From: Streptomyces canus
GTDB taxonomy: Bacteria > Actinomycetota > Actinomycetes > Streptomycetales > Streptomycetaceae
DNA: 64,000 nt
Assembly (NCBI RefSeq): GCF_001514145.1
Contig: NZ_KQ948656.1
Coordinates: forward strand, 62,001 to 126,000
Direction of reading: 5' to 3'
In this document: one piece after another, positions 9,364-18,900 of the stretch
How the letters are laid out: the number at the start of each line of letters is the position of its first letter
How positions within the stretch are numbered: position 1 is the stretch's first letter
Position numbers and translations under genes: made by a program
Notes under the pieces: generated by a model
Told to the model about the DNA's origin: nothing
Seen by the model: only the letters and a program-made list of their open reading frames with translations
Databases searched by the model: none

Positions 9364-10113
9364 TCACGTCGACGCCAGCGCCTCCGTAGGAGGAAGGCGT
9401 GCCGCGCGGACCGAGGGCTAGACGCCGGCCGCCATGCCGATCAGTACCGCGCCGAGGCAGCCCCCCGTGACCGAGAGCACGGGGATCACCGTAGGCCAGC
9501 CCTGGTAGGCCGCGTAGCCGACGTTGGCGAGGACACCGAACAGGGTTCCGGTGATGGCCCCGAGCAGTGACAGTCCAATGGACTCGGTGAGGAACTGGAC
9601 GCGGATCTGACCGCGGGTCGCGCCCAGCGCCCGGCGGAGCCCGATGTCCCTTCGGCGCTCCAGGACCGAGATGACCATGGTGTTGGCCACGCCGATTCCG
9701 CCGACCAGCAGGGTGACACCGGCCAGGCCGAGGAAGAGGGAGGAGAAGGTGTTCTGCGTGGCGCGCTTGGCCGCCAGGGCGTCGGACGGGCGGCTGACCT
9801 GGACCTGTCCGGGCGGCTCCGGGAACATGGTGGCGGGGAGTACGTTCCGTACGTCCTCCAGATCGGCCTCCCGTGCCTTGACGTAGATCACCGTGGGGTT
9901 TCCCTCGAAGCGCAGTGTCTTCTTGGCGGTCGGCCATCCCGTCAGTACGGCGTTGTCGAGGTCGTCGGAGAGCGGTACGGAGTGCAGAATGCCGATCACG
10001 GTGAACCACGACTTGTTGATCTGTATCTGTGGCGGCGGGTCGTTCTCGGGAATTTCCCCGATGCCGAGTTGGCCGGCGGCCCGGTAGCCCAGTACGGCCG
10101 TGGGGAACTGCTA
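9364..10113 (-). pseudogene. macB-like ABC permease, C-terminal segment
   Basis: Read on the minus strand from 10113, this encodes the end of the MacB periplasmic domain (TAVLGYRAAGQLGIGE), then the FtsX-type membrane domain (LLVGGIGVANTMVISVLERR, RALGATRGQIRVQFLTESI) and the family's C-terminus PSVRAARLPPTEALAST ending at TGA 9364. A TAG at 9418-9420 sits where this family usually has an aromatic residue (AAGV-stop-PSVRAARL), and another TAG at 10111-10113 is at the IS junction. The frame is otherwise intact. The N-terminal part resumes at 11909 beyond the insertion sequence. The intact protein would have been an ABC exporter permease. Confidence 0.8.
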
Positions 10114-10114
10114 G

Positions 10115-10134
10115 GGCCTGTCCGGCCGATCATG
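10115..10134 (+). repeat. Left terminal inverted repeat of the IS5-type element
   Basis: GGCCTGTCCGGCCGATCATG matches the inverted right end (GTCTTGTCCGGGCGATCACG) at 16 of 20 positions. The outer CTAG belongs to the target site. Confidence 0.75.
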
Positions 10135-10231
10135 CGGCTGACCGAGGACCGGTCCGATCCGGGAGGTCAGGAAACGAGGGAGCGCCGGGCCGGGGGAATC
10201 TTGGCGTGCTGGCCCTGGTAGAACATGATCG

Positions 10232-10873
10232 ATGGGTATCCAGGAGCGCGAGCGTAAGGTGTACCGGCCGCTGCGGCGGGCCGGCCTTGAGGTGATTCCG
10301 AACGCCGTGCCGGACGGCACGATGCCGTTCGTCTTCGGATACGGTCCCGAGGACATCACTGGTGGCTTCTCTCACCGGTACGAAACCCCACGGCTCGTCG
10401 AGCGTCTCAACGAGGACTGGTATGACCTGGCGGTCTCCGCGGGCCTTTTCGACCACCGGCGTGAGTTCCTCGTCCTGCTTCCTCACGGCACCCACACGCA
10501 CCAGGCCGTCCTGCGTAAGCAGAACCAGCACTATGGCCGCCGTGCCGCACCGGCGGTCTGGACCCGGGTCCGGCTCCTGGACCGCTGGGACATCATGGGC
10601 CGGGGTGCGGCATCGGCGTTCCTCGGCATACACGGCCACCCGGGCTTCGGCATGATGGCTCTCGACGGCAGCGTGTACGTCAGTGCCTCGACGGGCGAGA
10701 TCGGCGTCGACGTGCGCGCGGTGGCCCACCCGGACCGCTCTCAGAACATCTTGCAGTACCTGGAATGGTACGCACATTGGGACTATCCCCTCGCCGACAA
10801 GGAGGAGCAGAAACGGATCGCCGTCTGGCTCGCGGGCCGCGCACCGGGGACCGTCAGCCGTTCCGACCGATGA
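10232..10873 (+). CDS. Hypothetical protein carried inside the IS element
   Basis: A 213-residue protein of unknown function. It is soluble, with no signal peptide or membrane segment, rich in aromatic residues and histidine (GIHGHPGFGMM, LEWYAHWDYPLADKEEQ), and has an acidic-basic mix typical of a folded cytoplasmic protein. I do not recognise a family. It lies in the same direction as the transposase and upstream of it, within the element's inverted repeats. Codon usage is GC-rich like its surroundings, with no frameshift or stop, so it appears to be maintained. It may be a passenger or a chromosomal gene trapped when the element's left end was rearranged. Confidence 0.6.
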   Translation: MGIQERERKVYRPLRRAGLEVIPNAVPDGTMPFVFGYGPEDITGGFSHRYETPRLVERLNEDWYDLAVSAGLFDHRREFLVLLPHGTHTHQAVLRKQNQHYGRRAAPAVWTRVRLLDRWDIMGRGAASAFLGIHGHPGFGMMALDGSVYVSASTGEIGVDVRAVAHPDRSQNILQYLEWYAHWDYPLADKEEQKRIAVWLAGRAPGTVSRSDR

Positions 10874-10961
10874 CCACGCGGTCCCCCGCGGCGATGTCGG
10901 CAAGATTGTCGCCCTCCAGCTGATCATGTGACTGCTCCGTTGCCGAATCGTTCACGTGGTC

Positions 10962-11893
10962 ATGGGGCGGGGCGACCTGACGGATGCCGAATGGGAACGA
11001 CTTCGGCCGTTCCTGCCGGTCAGTAACGGTCGTTGCGGCCGGTGGCGGGATCACCGGCAGGTGATCAACGGGATTCTGCACCGGGTGCGGACCGGCGTGC
11101 ATTGGCGTGACCTGCCTGAACGGTTCGGCCCGTGGAAGACGGTCTATGAACGCCACCGCCTGTGGTCGGCCGACGGAACCTGGGAACGCCTACTCCAGCA
11201 GGTCCAGACCGAAGCCGATACCGCCGGGGAGATCGACTGGGACATCTCGGTCGACTCCACCATCGTGCGTGCACATCAGCACGCCGCCGGCGCCCGCACC
11301 GAACCACCGCCGACTCCCGCCTCAAAGGGGGCCGCAGCAGCAGAACACCAGGGCGAAACGCTGTGGCGGAGCCTCGTCGCCCGCCTGGTGGAGGTGGTGC
11401 AGAAGGTGAGGGCTTGGGCCGCTCGCGGGGCGGGTTCACGACCAAGCTCCATCTGAGTGCGGACGGCCGTTGTCGCCCGCTGTCTCTGATTATCACCCCG
11501 GGACAGCGGGCGGACTGCACACAGTTCGAGCCGGTGTTGGAGAACATTCGTGTTCCGCGGATCGGGCCGGGCAGGCCGCGGAAGACGCCTGACAGCCTCG
11601 CGGCGGACAAGGCGTACAGCAACGGCCCCTGCCGCGAGTACCTGCGTCGTCGGGGCATCCGGCACACGATCCCGGAGAAGACTGATAGCCAGGCTGCCCG
11701 CTTACGCAAAGGCTCTCGCGGCGGACGGCCACCCGGTTTCGACGAAGAGCGGTACAGGAAACGCAACACCGTCGAGCGGGCAATCAATCGTTTGAAGCAG
11801 TGCCGGGCGGTCGCCACTCGCTACGACAAACGCGGCTACGTCTTCCTGGGCACCGTCACAGCAGCAGCCCTCTCCATATGGCTGCGAACGTGA
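10962..11893 (+). CDS. IS5 family (IS427 group) transposase, programmed -1 frameshift
   Basis: The transposase is encoded in two overlapping frames. The first runs from ATG 10962 to the stop at 11454-11456 and holds the N-terminal domain (LTDAEWERLRPFLP) and the first catalytic Asp in ISVDSTIVRAH. The second frame, -1 relative to it, holds the LGRSRGGFTTKLHL linker, the second Asp in LAADKAYSN and the Glu in NTVERAINRLKQ. A canonical slippery heptamer A_AAG_GGG lies in phase at 11324-11330 within the overlap, so ribosomal frameshifting would yield an intact DDE enzyme of about 310 residues. Such two-frame organisation is normal in this group, so the element may still be active. Confidence 0.8.
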
Positions 11894-11908
11894 TCGCCCG
11901 GACAAGAC
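11889..11908 (-). repeat. Right terminal inverted repeat of the IS5-type element
   Basis: Read inward it is GTCTTGTCCGGGCGATCACG, matching the left end at 16 of 20 positions. It lies just after, and slightly overlaps, the transposase stop. Confidence 0.75.
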
Positions 11909-12217
11909 CTAGTCGGCGGCGCTGAAGAACCTTCCCTAGAAGACTTTTCCGCCCACCACGCTCAACAGGTCGCGTCGGGCCGCGAGCACGCTGAGTCCGG
12001 TGCCGGAGAAGTCCTCATCGCCGATGAGGTCGGAACGCCGGACCTCGGCATGGGTGTTGGCCACCGCGCTCGCCTCGGTGACCGGTTGGATGCGGTGCAC
12101 CATGTCGACCGATTCCTCGGGCAGCCGAACCGGCACACCCTGTCCCGAAAACGGCTGCACGCGCAGCATGTTGGACCCCAGCGCCGAGATCTCGTCCATC
12201 AGCGCGCGCTGGCTGGA
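11909..12217 (-). pseudogene. macB-like ABC permease, N-proximal segment
   Basis: Minus-strand codons from about 12217 read RALMDEISALGSNMLRVQP and continue through the MacB periplasmic core to GRFFSAAD, where the CTAG target of the IS element is reached in the same frame as the C-terminal piece. A TAG at 11936-11938 interrupts VVGGKVF-stop-GRFFSAAD. The cytoplasmic N-terminus and first membrane helix are missing because sequence above about 12217 is a tnpB remnant on the other strand. The permease was therefore damaged by the tnpB-side event, nonsense changes and the IS insertion; their order is not shown, except that the CTAG target must predate the IS. Confidence 0.75.
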
Positions 12218-12711
12218 CCGCCCGCGCTCACGCGCAGGTGGCCGACGCACGGCGCGAGTTCCACCACCAGCTCTCCACGAGGATCATTCGCGCTCACCAA
12301 GCGATTGCCGTTGAGGACCTGGCGGTGAAGGGGCTCGCCCGTACGCGCCTGGCCAAGTCCGTCCACGACGCGGGATGGTCCGCGTGCGTGACGATGCTGG
12401 AGTACAAGGCCGCGAAGTTCGGCCGCAGCTTCCACCGCATCGGACGGTTCGAGCCGACCTCCCAGGTCTGCTCGCGGTGCGGCGTCAAGGACGGCCCCAA
12501 GCCCCTGCACATCCGCGCGTGGGAATGCGGGGCTTGCGGGGCCGAACTCGACCGGGACATCAACGCGGCGGTCAACGTCGCCAAGGCCGCCGGACTGGCG
12601 GTGCCAGCCTGTGGAGCGCGGGTGAGACCGGTACTCGTATCGGCCCAGCGCGGTGAAGCAGGAACCCACCGAGACGGTCAGCCGACCGTGGTAGGAATCA
12701 CCTCCCCTTAG
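12217..12711 (+). pseudogene. IS200/IS605-type tnpB, C-terminal remnant
   Basis: The last roughly 160 codons of a TnpB RNA-guided nuclease. Visible parts are the lead-in ARAHAQVADARREFHHQLST, the RuvC-II glutamate in AIAVEDLAVKGL, the four-cysteine zinc ribbon (CSRCG then CGACG) and the RuvC-III aspartate in LDRDINAAVN. The N-terminal RNA-binding part and the RuvC-I aspartate are absent, so the product cannot be an active nuclease. The stop at 12709-12711 lies inside the 3' hairpin, as usual when the omega RNA overlaps the gene end. The opposite-strand macB fragment stops where tnpB homology begins. Confidence 0.8.
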
Positions 12712-12730
12712 GGAGGTGAGCGGAAGTCAA
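12698..12730 (+). repeat. IS200/IS605-type right end and possible omega-RNA 3' end
   Basis: A perfect 9-bp stem TCACCTCCC/GGGAGGTGA with a CTTA loop (12698-12719), followed 7 nt later by TCAA at 12727-12730. This is the layout of right ends in this family, where the RNA guide segment would start immediately after TCAA, here at 12731. Confidence 0.55.
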
Positions 12731-12983
12731 AACCGCCGGATCCTGGCCGTGCTGCGGTATCTGGAGTCGTGACGGCAACGACGTGCCTGGCGGCGCAGCC
12801 AACCACTCACCCCACTCATACGGATCCTTGTACCTGAGCGGCCAGGGAACCTGCTGACATGTTCCGAACAGGAGGATTCGAGGGGGTCGGAGAGGCTGCA
12901 CCAACATCTTCGCTGCGTGTGTCTCATAGTGAAACGATCGGTTAGCCAGTGGCGTTGTCAGTGGTGGGAGGCAGGATGACTGC

Positions 12984-15065
12984 ATGACCACACCAGTTGC
13001 GCAGATCGTGGACGCCGCTGCCTACGCGCAGGCCGTCGAGGACGTCGTGGCGGCCGCGGCCGCCTACTACACGGACGGCACCTCTCCGCTCGACGACGAC
13101 GCCTACGACCAGTTGGTGCGCGGCATCGCCGTGTGGGAGGACGCGCACCCCGACCAGGTACTGCCGCACTCCCCCACGGGCAAGGTCGCCGGCGGCGCGG
13201 TCGAGGGCGATGTGCCGCACACGGTGGCGATGCTGAGCCTGGACAACGTGTTCTCGCCCGAGCAGTTCACCGCGTGGACGGCCTCACTGACCCGCCGGAT
13301 CGGACGCGAGGCGGCACGCTTCAGCGTGGAGGCCAAGCTCGACGGTCTCGCCGTCGCGGCCCGCTACACCCAGGGGCGCCTGACCCGGCTGATCACCCGC
13401 GGCGACGGGATCGCCGGAGAGGACGTGTCGCACGCGATCGGCACCCTCGAAGGACTGCCGGAGAAGCTGGACCAGCCGGTCACCGTCGAGGTGCGCGGCG
13501 AAGTCCTCATGACGACGGCACAGTTCGAGCACGCCAACGAGGTGCGCACCGCACACGGCGGGCAGCCGTTCGCCAACCCGCGCGGCGCGTCCGCGGGCAC
13601 GCTGCGGGCCAAGGAGCGGGCGTACACGGTGCCGATGACGTTCTTCGGCTACGGCCTGCTGCCCCTGCCGGACACCGATACCGAGCTCGCCGAACGGCTG
13701 GACGGGCTCGCCCACAGCGAGCTGATGGCTCTGGCCGCCCGGCTGGGAGTCCACACAGCCGCCGCCACCGCGGTGCCCACTGTCACGGCCACGACCGTGG
13801 ACGAGGTCCTGGAGCGCGTGCGGGAGATCGCCGCGCTGCGCGCCGAGCTGCCCTTCGGGATCGACGGCATCGTCATCAAGGCCGACCTGGCCGCCGACCA
13901 GCGAGCCGCCGGTTCCGGGTCGCGCGCGCCCCGCTGGGCGATCGCCTACAAGCTCCCCGCCGTGGAGAAGATCACCCGCCTGGTGGCGGTGGAGTGGAAC
14001 GTGGGCCGCACCGGGATCATCGCCCCGCGCGGCGTCCTGGAGCCGGTGCAGATCGAGGGCGCCACCATCACCTACGCGACCCTGCACAACCCGGCCGACA
14101 TCACCCGCCGTGACCTGCGGCTGGGCGATCACGTCATGGTCCACCGCGCCGGCGATGTCATCCCGCGCATCGAAGCGCCGGTCGCCCACCTGCGCACCGG
14201 CGACGAACAGCCCATCGTGTTCCCCGAGATGTGCCCGCGGTGCGGCTCCGCCATCGACACCAGCCAGGAGCGCTGGCGGTGCGAGCAGGGCCGTAACTGC
14301 CATCTGGTGGCCTCCCTCTCCTACGCTGCCGGCCGCGACCAGCTCGACATCGAGGGCCTGGGCGCCACCCGCGTGATCCAGCTCGTCGAGGCCGGCCTCG
14401 TAGCGGATCTGGCCGACCTCTTCGCCCTGACCCGTGAGCAGCTTCTGACACTGGAGAGGATGGGCGAGACGAGCACCGACAACCTGCTCGCGGCCCTCGC
14501 CACGGCCCGGACCCAGCCACTGTCACGGGTGCTGTGCGCACTCGGCGTACGCGGCACCGGCCGCTCCATGTCCCGCCGCATTGCACGGCATTTCGCCACC
14601 ATGGACAACATCCGTGTCGCCGACGCCGAGGCCCTGCAGCAGGTCGAGGGCATCGGCCCGGAGAAGGCCCCCTCCATCGTCACAGAAATCGCCGAGCTCA
14701 CGGAGCTCATCGACAGACTCGCCGCGGCCGGGGTGAACATGACCGAACCCGGCGCCACTCCCCCGGCTGCTGCAATCGACGACCCGGCAGCACCGGCCGA
14801 CACCCCCGACGACCGTCCGCTTGCGGGTATGGCGGTCGTCGTCACCGGCGCGATGACCGGTCCCCTGGAAAGCCTCAGTCGCAATCAGATGAACGAGCTC
14901 ATCGAGCTGGCCGGCGGCAAGTCCTCCTCCAGCGTCTCGAAGAAGACCTCCCTCGTTGTTGCCGGCGAAGGCGCCGGCTCCAAGCGGGACAAGGCGGAAA
15001 CCCTCGGCATCCGACTCGCCGCGCCCGACGAATTCGCGCTGCTCGTCGCCGACTACCTGCCCTGA
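12984..15065 (+). CDS. ligA: NAD+-dependent DNA ligase
   Basis: A full-length 693-residue NAD+-dependent ligase that seals nicks with NAD+ as adenylate donor. The Ia domain is near the N-terminus ([17 protein letters not shown]); the adenylated lysine is K118 in EAKLDGLA, and IDGIVIK and the OB-fold ([16 protein letters not shown]) follow. The four-cysteine zinc finger lies in CPRCG to CEQGRNC (about 415-436), then helix-hairpin-helix repeats and a C-terminal BRCT domain from about 617 ([12 protein letters not shown]). The ATG has a GGGAGG-type ribosome site. Position among mobile-element remnants and the fairly divergent motifs suggest an accessory second ligase such as Streptomyces often carry, rather than the essential copy; that is inference. 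Confidence 0.9.
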   Translation: MTTPVAQIVDAAAYAQAVEDVVAAAAAYYTDGTSPLDDDAYDQLVRGIAVWEDAHPDQVLPHSPTGKVAGGAVEGDVPHTVAMLSLDNVFSPEQFTAWTASLTRRIGREAARFSVEAKLDGLAVAARYTQGRLTRLITRGDGIAGEDVSHAIGTLEGLPEKLDQPVTVEVRGEVLMTTAQFEHANEVRTAHGGQPFANPRGASAGTLRAKERAYTVPMTFFGYGLLPLPDTDTELAERLDGLAHSELMALAARLGVHTAAATAVPTVTATTVDEVLERVREIAALRAELPFGIDGIVIKADLAADQRAAGSGSRAPRWAIAYKLPAVEKITRLVAVEWNVGRTGIIAPRGVLEPVQIEGATITYATLHNPADITRRDLRLGDHVMVHRAGDVIPRIEAPVAHLRTGDEQPIVFPEMCPRCGSAIDTSQERWRCEQGRNCHLVASLSYAAGRDQLDIEGLGATRVIQLVEAGLVADLADLFALTREQLLTLERMGETSTDNLLAALATARTQPLSRVLCALGVRGTGRSMSRRIARHFATMDNIRVADAEALQQVEGIGPEKAPSIVTEIAELTELIDRLAAAGVNMTEPGATPPAAAIDDPAAPADTPDDRPLAGMAVVVTGAMTGPLESLSRNQMNELIELAGGKSSSSVSKKTSLVVAGEGAGSKRDKAETLGIRLAAPDEFALLVADYLP

Positions 15066-15429
15066 GCCCGTCACCGCCGGCAGCCTGATCGCTGCGCCCA
15101 GCGGCACGGGCCAAGGCAATGGACGTCCTCCAAGGCGAGGAGGCCGCCGGCCACGCCGGGAAGCAGAGGCCCGGTCAGTGCGAGCGCGGCCTTTCCGCCA
15201 GGTAGGTTTCGGGCGACCGTTCAGTGGTGGCCAGGTCCTGGCGCGCCCCAGGGCCAACTCCTTCGCCGACTCGGCGAACTGGCAGGCGGAACGTTTGGCT
15301 CAGCGGGGAGCGAGGACGTCCGTCCCGCCCTCCCGCCGGGCACGCCGCCAGCGTTCCACCGACCGCTCACTGAACGTTTTCAGCTTTGCCACTCCAGGGT
15401 GAGGGCGGCACTGGCGACTGACGTCATGT
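15066..15429. other. Intergenic stretch after ligA
   Basis: I see no gene or clear structural element here; it separates ligA from an oxidoreductase remnant. Confidence 0.4.
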
Positions 15430-15770
15430 GGTGGGGGTGAGCGGGCCCTCCGGCCAACTGGCCCGGCAGGCCGAGAAGAGTTCACCTTCGCAGGACGCTG
15501 GCATACAAGCGGCCTCGTCCGAAGGGCCAGGTGCAACCGCGACTGCTCTGGTGGTACCGGAAAGCGCGGCCTGGTACACGACCCCGTACAGCGCCCAGGT
15601 GCGGCCCAGCGGTGCGTCCGGCTGCCAGTGCGGCGGGGCGGGACCGCCTCTCAACACCAACTCCCTTGCACAGGTGTGCAGTCGGACCTCGACGCTGGCC
15701 TCGCACAGCAGCGCCGCGCTCTCCTGCGCAGACTGTCCGGCGCCCACCACGACGACATCCGTCCCCGGAG
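15430..15770 (-). pseudogene. FAD/NAD(P)-binding oxidoreductase fragment
   Basis: On the minus strand a stretch reads TDVVVVGAGQSAQESAALL, a GxGxxA-type NAD(P)-binding Rossmann motif as in flavin-dependent N-hydroxylase or monooxygenase-like proteins, then LGRTWALYGVVY, which fits the same family further on. No start, FAD-binding N-terminus or C-terminus is found, and homology fades toward 15430. It is best read as a gene remnant lying between ligA and the HEAT-like gene. Confidence 0.5.
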
Positions 15771-15930
15771 AGCCGCACGTTGGCACACGACCGGCTGGCG
15801 GAGTTGCTGACCGAGCCTGCACAGACCGCCACAGAGCCCGCGCAGACAGCCGCACAGCCTGCCGCACGACGACCACCGCCCCGCCGAAATCCGCAGGCGT
15901 CACCCACGCCCGCCAGGCAGAATCGACCTC

Positions 15931-18900
15931 ATGTCCCAGCGTGCCGAACACCTGCTCACAGCCGTCGACCGGCTCTCCTACCCCCACCGCATGCGTGAGC
16001 TGGCCTCCGCTGCCCGGCGCGCCGCGGCAATGGGGGCGGTCGACGAGCTTGTGACCGGGCTCGCCGCCCACGGCGTCCACGGGCGGCGGCTCGCCGCCAC
16101 CGTGGCGGACATGGGGCGCCACGACGCGTATCTGGAGGGCTGCCTCGCGGACCCCGACCGCCTCGTCCGCGCCCCCGCGATCAGGGCGCTGCTGCAGGGG
16201 CGGCTCACGGACGCCACCGTGATCGAGGCCATCGAGGACGCACCCGCCGCCGTGCGGCAGCAGCTCGTGCACGCCATCGCCGTGGCGGGGCGTACGGGCC
16301 TCGCCGAGGCGCTGGTCGAGCCGACGTACCGGCGATGGGGCGCCGAGGCCGCCGCGGAACTGCTCGCCGCCTGCACGGCGGAGACCGCCGCCCGGCTGCT
16401 GCCCCGCCTGTTCCGCGGACTGAGCTCCTACCGGCTGTTCGCCGCCCGCCATCCCGCTCTGCTGCTCGCCGAGATGGAGCGGCAGCTCGACACCCTCCCC
16501 GCCGTCGTACGGGACGGCTGGCTGGCGTCCCACGCGGATGCGCTCGCGCTCCTCGCCGAACGGGATCCGCTCGGTGTGCTGGCTGTGCTCGAGCGTTACG
16601 AGACGCTGCCGATGCCCGTGGACCGCAAGCTGCACCTCCTGGTCGAGGCGGATCCCGGCCGCACCGTGCGGCTGCTGCTACGCCCGAAGCTGCGGTCCCG
16701 GCTGAACAGCGGCCACCTCGAACCCGCCGTGCTGCGCCGCCTCGTCCGCCACGCCCCGGCGGAACTCACCGACCTCGCCCGCGCCTGGAACGACAACGCA
16801 GCCGCTCTCGCCCGGCTGCTGGCCTGCCTGCCGCCCTCCCGCCGCGGCGCCCTGTTCGACGCGGCGATGGAGGGCAAGGACCTCGCCCACGCGGACCTCA
16901 GCCCCGCCCTGCTCGACGTACTGCCGTACGAGCGGCGCACTGCCGAGGCTCGGCGAATAGTGACGCTGGCCCGCGGCAGGGGCGGGCACTGGACGCAGAT
17001 ACTGACGGCAGCCGCCTATCTGCCGCCGGACGAGGTCCGTGACGACCTTCTCACCGCCGTCCGCCGCTCCGCCGCGGACGACCGCGCCACGGCGTACCCA
17101 CTGCTCGTCCGCAACGCAGCACGCTCCCGCGACCCACAGGAAGTGAGCCGGTTGCTGCGTGCGCTGCTGCGGCTGCGCAATGAACAGGACCCGGTCCGCA
17201 GCGCCGCCCTCTCCGCACTGGCAGAGGTGCCCGCTTCGCTGTTCGCGGAGGACGCCGCCGAGGACCTTGGACGAATCTCCATCGACGCCGTCGAAGCCCG
17301 CGACTCCTCCTGGAGCACCCGTCACGCGCTCAGCACGCTCGCCCTGTCCGTGCTGCGCGAGCACGCCGTCACGGGCGGCACGCGGCTCATCGGCTGGGCC
17401 CTCGACACCCTCACCCGGCTGTCCGGCCACACCGGCGGCGCGAACGTCGGCCGCCTCGACATCGTGCTGCGGCGCGGCCAGGAGTACGAGGTGCTGGCGG
17501 CGCTACGGCCGTGGCTGGAGGCCGCCACCGACAAGGCCGACTACTCGCTCGTCTTCGCACTCGTACGGGCACTCGGGCGGCGCGCGTGGGGGATGGCCGA
17601 ACTCCAGGAGTACCTGTGGCAGGCCGTCCAGTTCGGAAACGACGCGTCCGTCCGCACCGCCGTCGACCTCTGGCTGGAGCAGCCGAAGGGGCGCGACGAG
17701 CGGGTGGAGCGGATCGTGCGGCTGGAGCCGTCCGCCGCCGTCCTGCCGTCCGTTCTGAGAGTCCTGACGGGGCGGCGTACGGACCTACTCGACCCGGTGC
17801 TGGCGGACACCCCACCATACGGCCGCTTCCTGACCGCCCGCAGCCACTGGACGCCACCCACCCACCGGGCGCACCGCTGGGTGCCGCGCCAGCAGCGGGC
17901 GGCGGCGGAGCTGCTCGCGCGCACAGTGGGCGACGCGGGGCAGCCGGTGCATGTGCGCGTCCAGGCCCTCTCGGCGGCGGCAGTGATCCCGGAGGCGGGC
18001 CTGGAAGTCGTCCGCCGCTACACGGGCTCGTCGAACGTCCCGCTGGTGGAGGCGGCCCTCGGCGCACTGCCGTGGACCGACCGCCCCGACGAGGTGCTGC
18101 CGCTGCTGCTGGAGCACGCGGGCGGCGACCGCGCCCGGGTCGCGGTCTACGCGGCGACGCGGGCCGCGCAGTACGTCGCGCCGTCGCGGCTCGCGACGGA
18201 GCTCCGCAGGCTGCTCACGCCGAAGGACCCGCGGACGGTGAAGGTCACCAGCCGCAAGGAGGCGGTGCGCCTCGCCGCGACGATGCTGCCCCCGGCGCAG
18301 GCGGCGCCGCTGCTGCGGGAAGCGTTCGAGCTGCCCGGGCAGCACCACGACGTGCAGTCGGTGTGCGTCGCGTTTGCCCAGGGCATGCTGGCGGAGCCGG
18401 CCAGCTGGCCCATGCTGGAGTCGGCCGCGCAGGGACGCACGGAGCTCCGCCGGGAGCTGGCACGGGCGGCCGTGTCCGAGGTGGACGAGGAGCATCGGGC
18501 CAGGTACGCAGGGCTGCTGCATCACGCCTGCGAGCCGCTTGAACCGGAAACAGCTGCGGCGCTGTTCCCAGCACTGGCGGAATGGGCACCGTGGCAGCCG
18601 GAGATCGCCGAGATGCTGGTGGCCGCCACCACGGACCTTGCCGATCGGGCGGTGTGGGCGATGGCCGGGCAGGAGCTGGTGGAGCTCGCGGCGGACGACG
18701 ACGGCCCGTACCTTCGGGCCCTGCGGGCGATGCTGGAAGCCACAGGAGACCCGGACCAGCCCGACGCCGAGCCCGAACGCGACCAGCCGGCCCGGCAGCG
18801 GGCCGCGAGCCTGCTGCGCCACCTCCTGCTCCACCATCGCTACCGGGGCGGGGGCCGGCCGACGGCGGACGTGCTGCTGCGCGCCGCCGACACCGCCGCC

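Larger units (their letters stand above)
10115..11908 (+). mobile_element. IS5/IS427-type insertion sequence with a passenger gene
   Basis: A 1794-bp element bounded by imperfect 20-bp terminal inverted repeats and flanked by CTAG on both sides (10111-10114 and 11909-11912), consistent with a 4-bp target duplication of the YTAR type used by the IS427 group. It interrupts the macB-like pseudogene exactly: removing the element and one CTAG restores one continuous frame. Its length is about twice that expected for this group because a 213-codon gene lies between the left end and the transposase. Confidence 0.8.
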
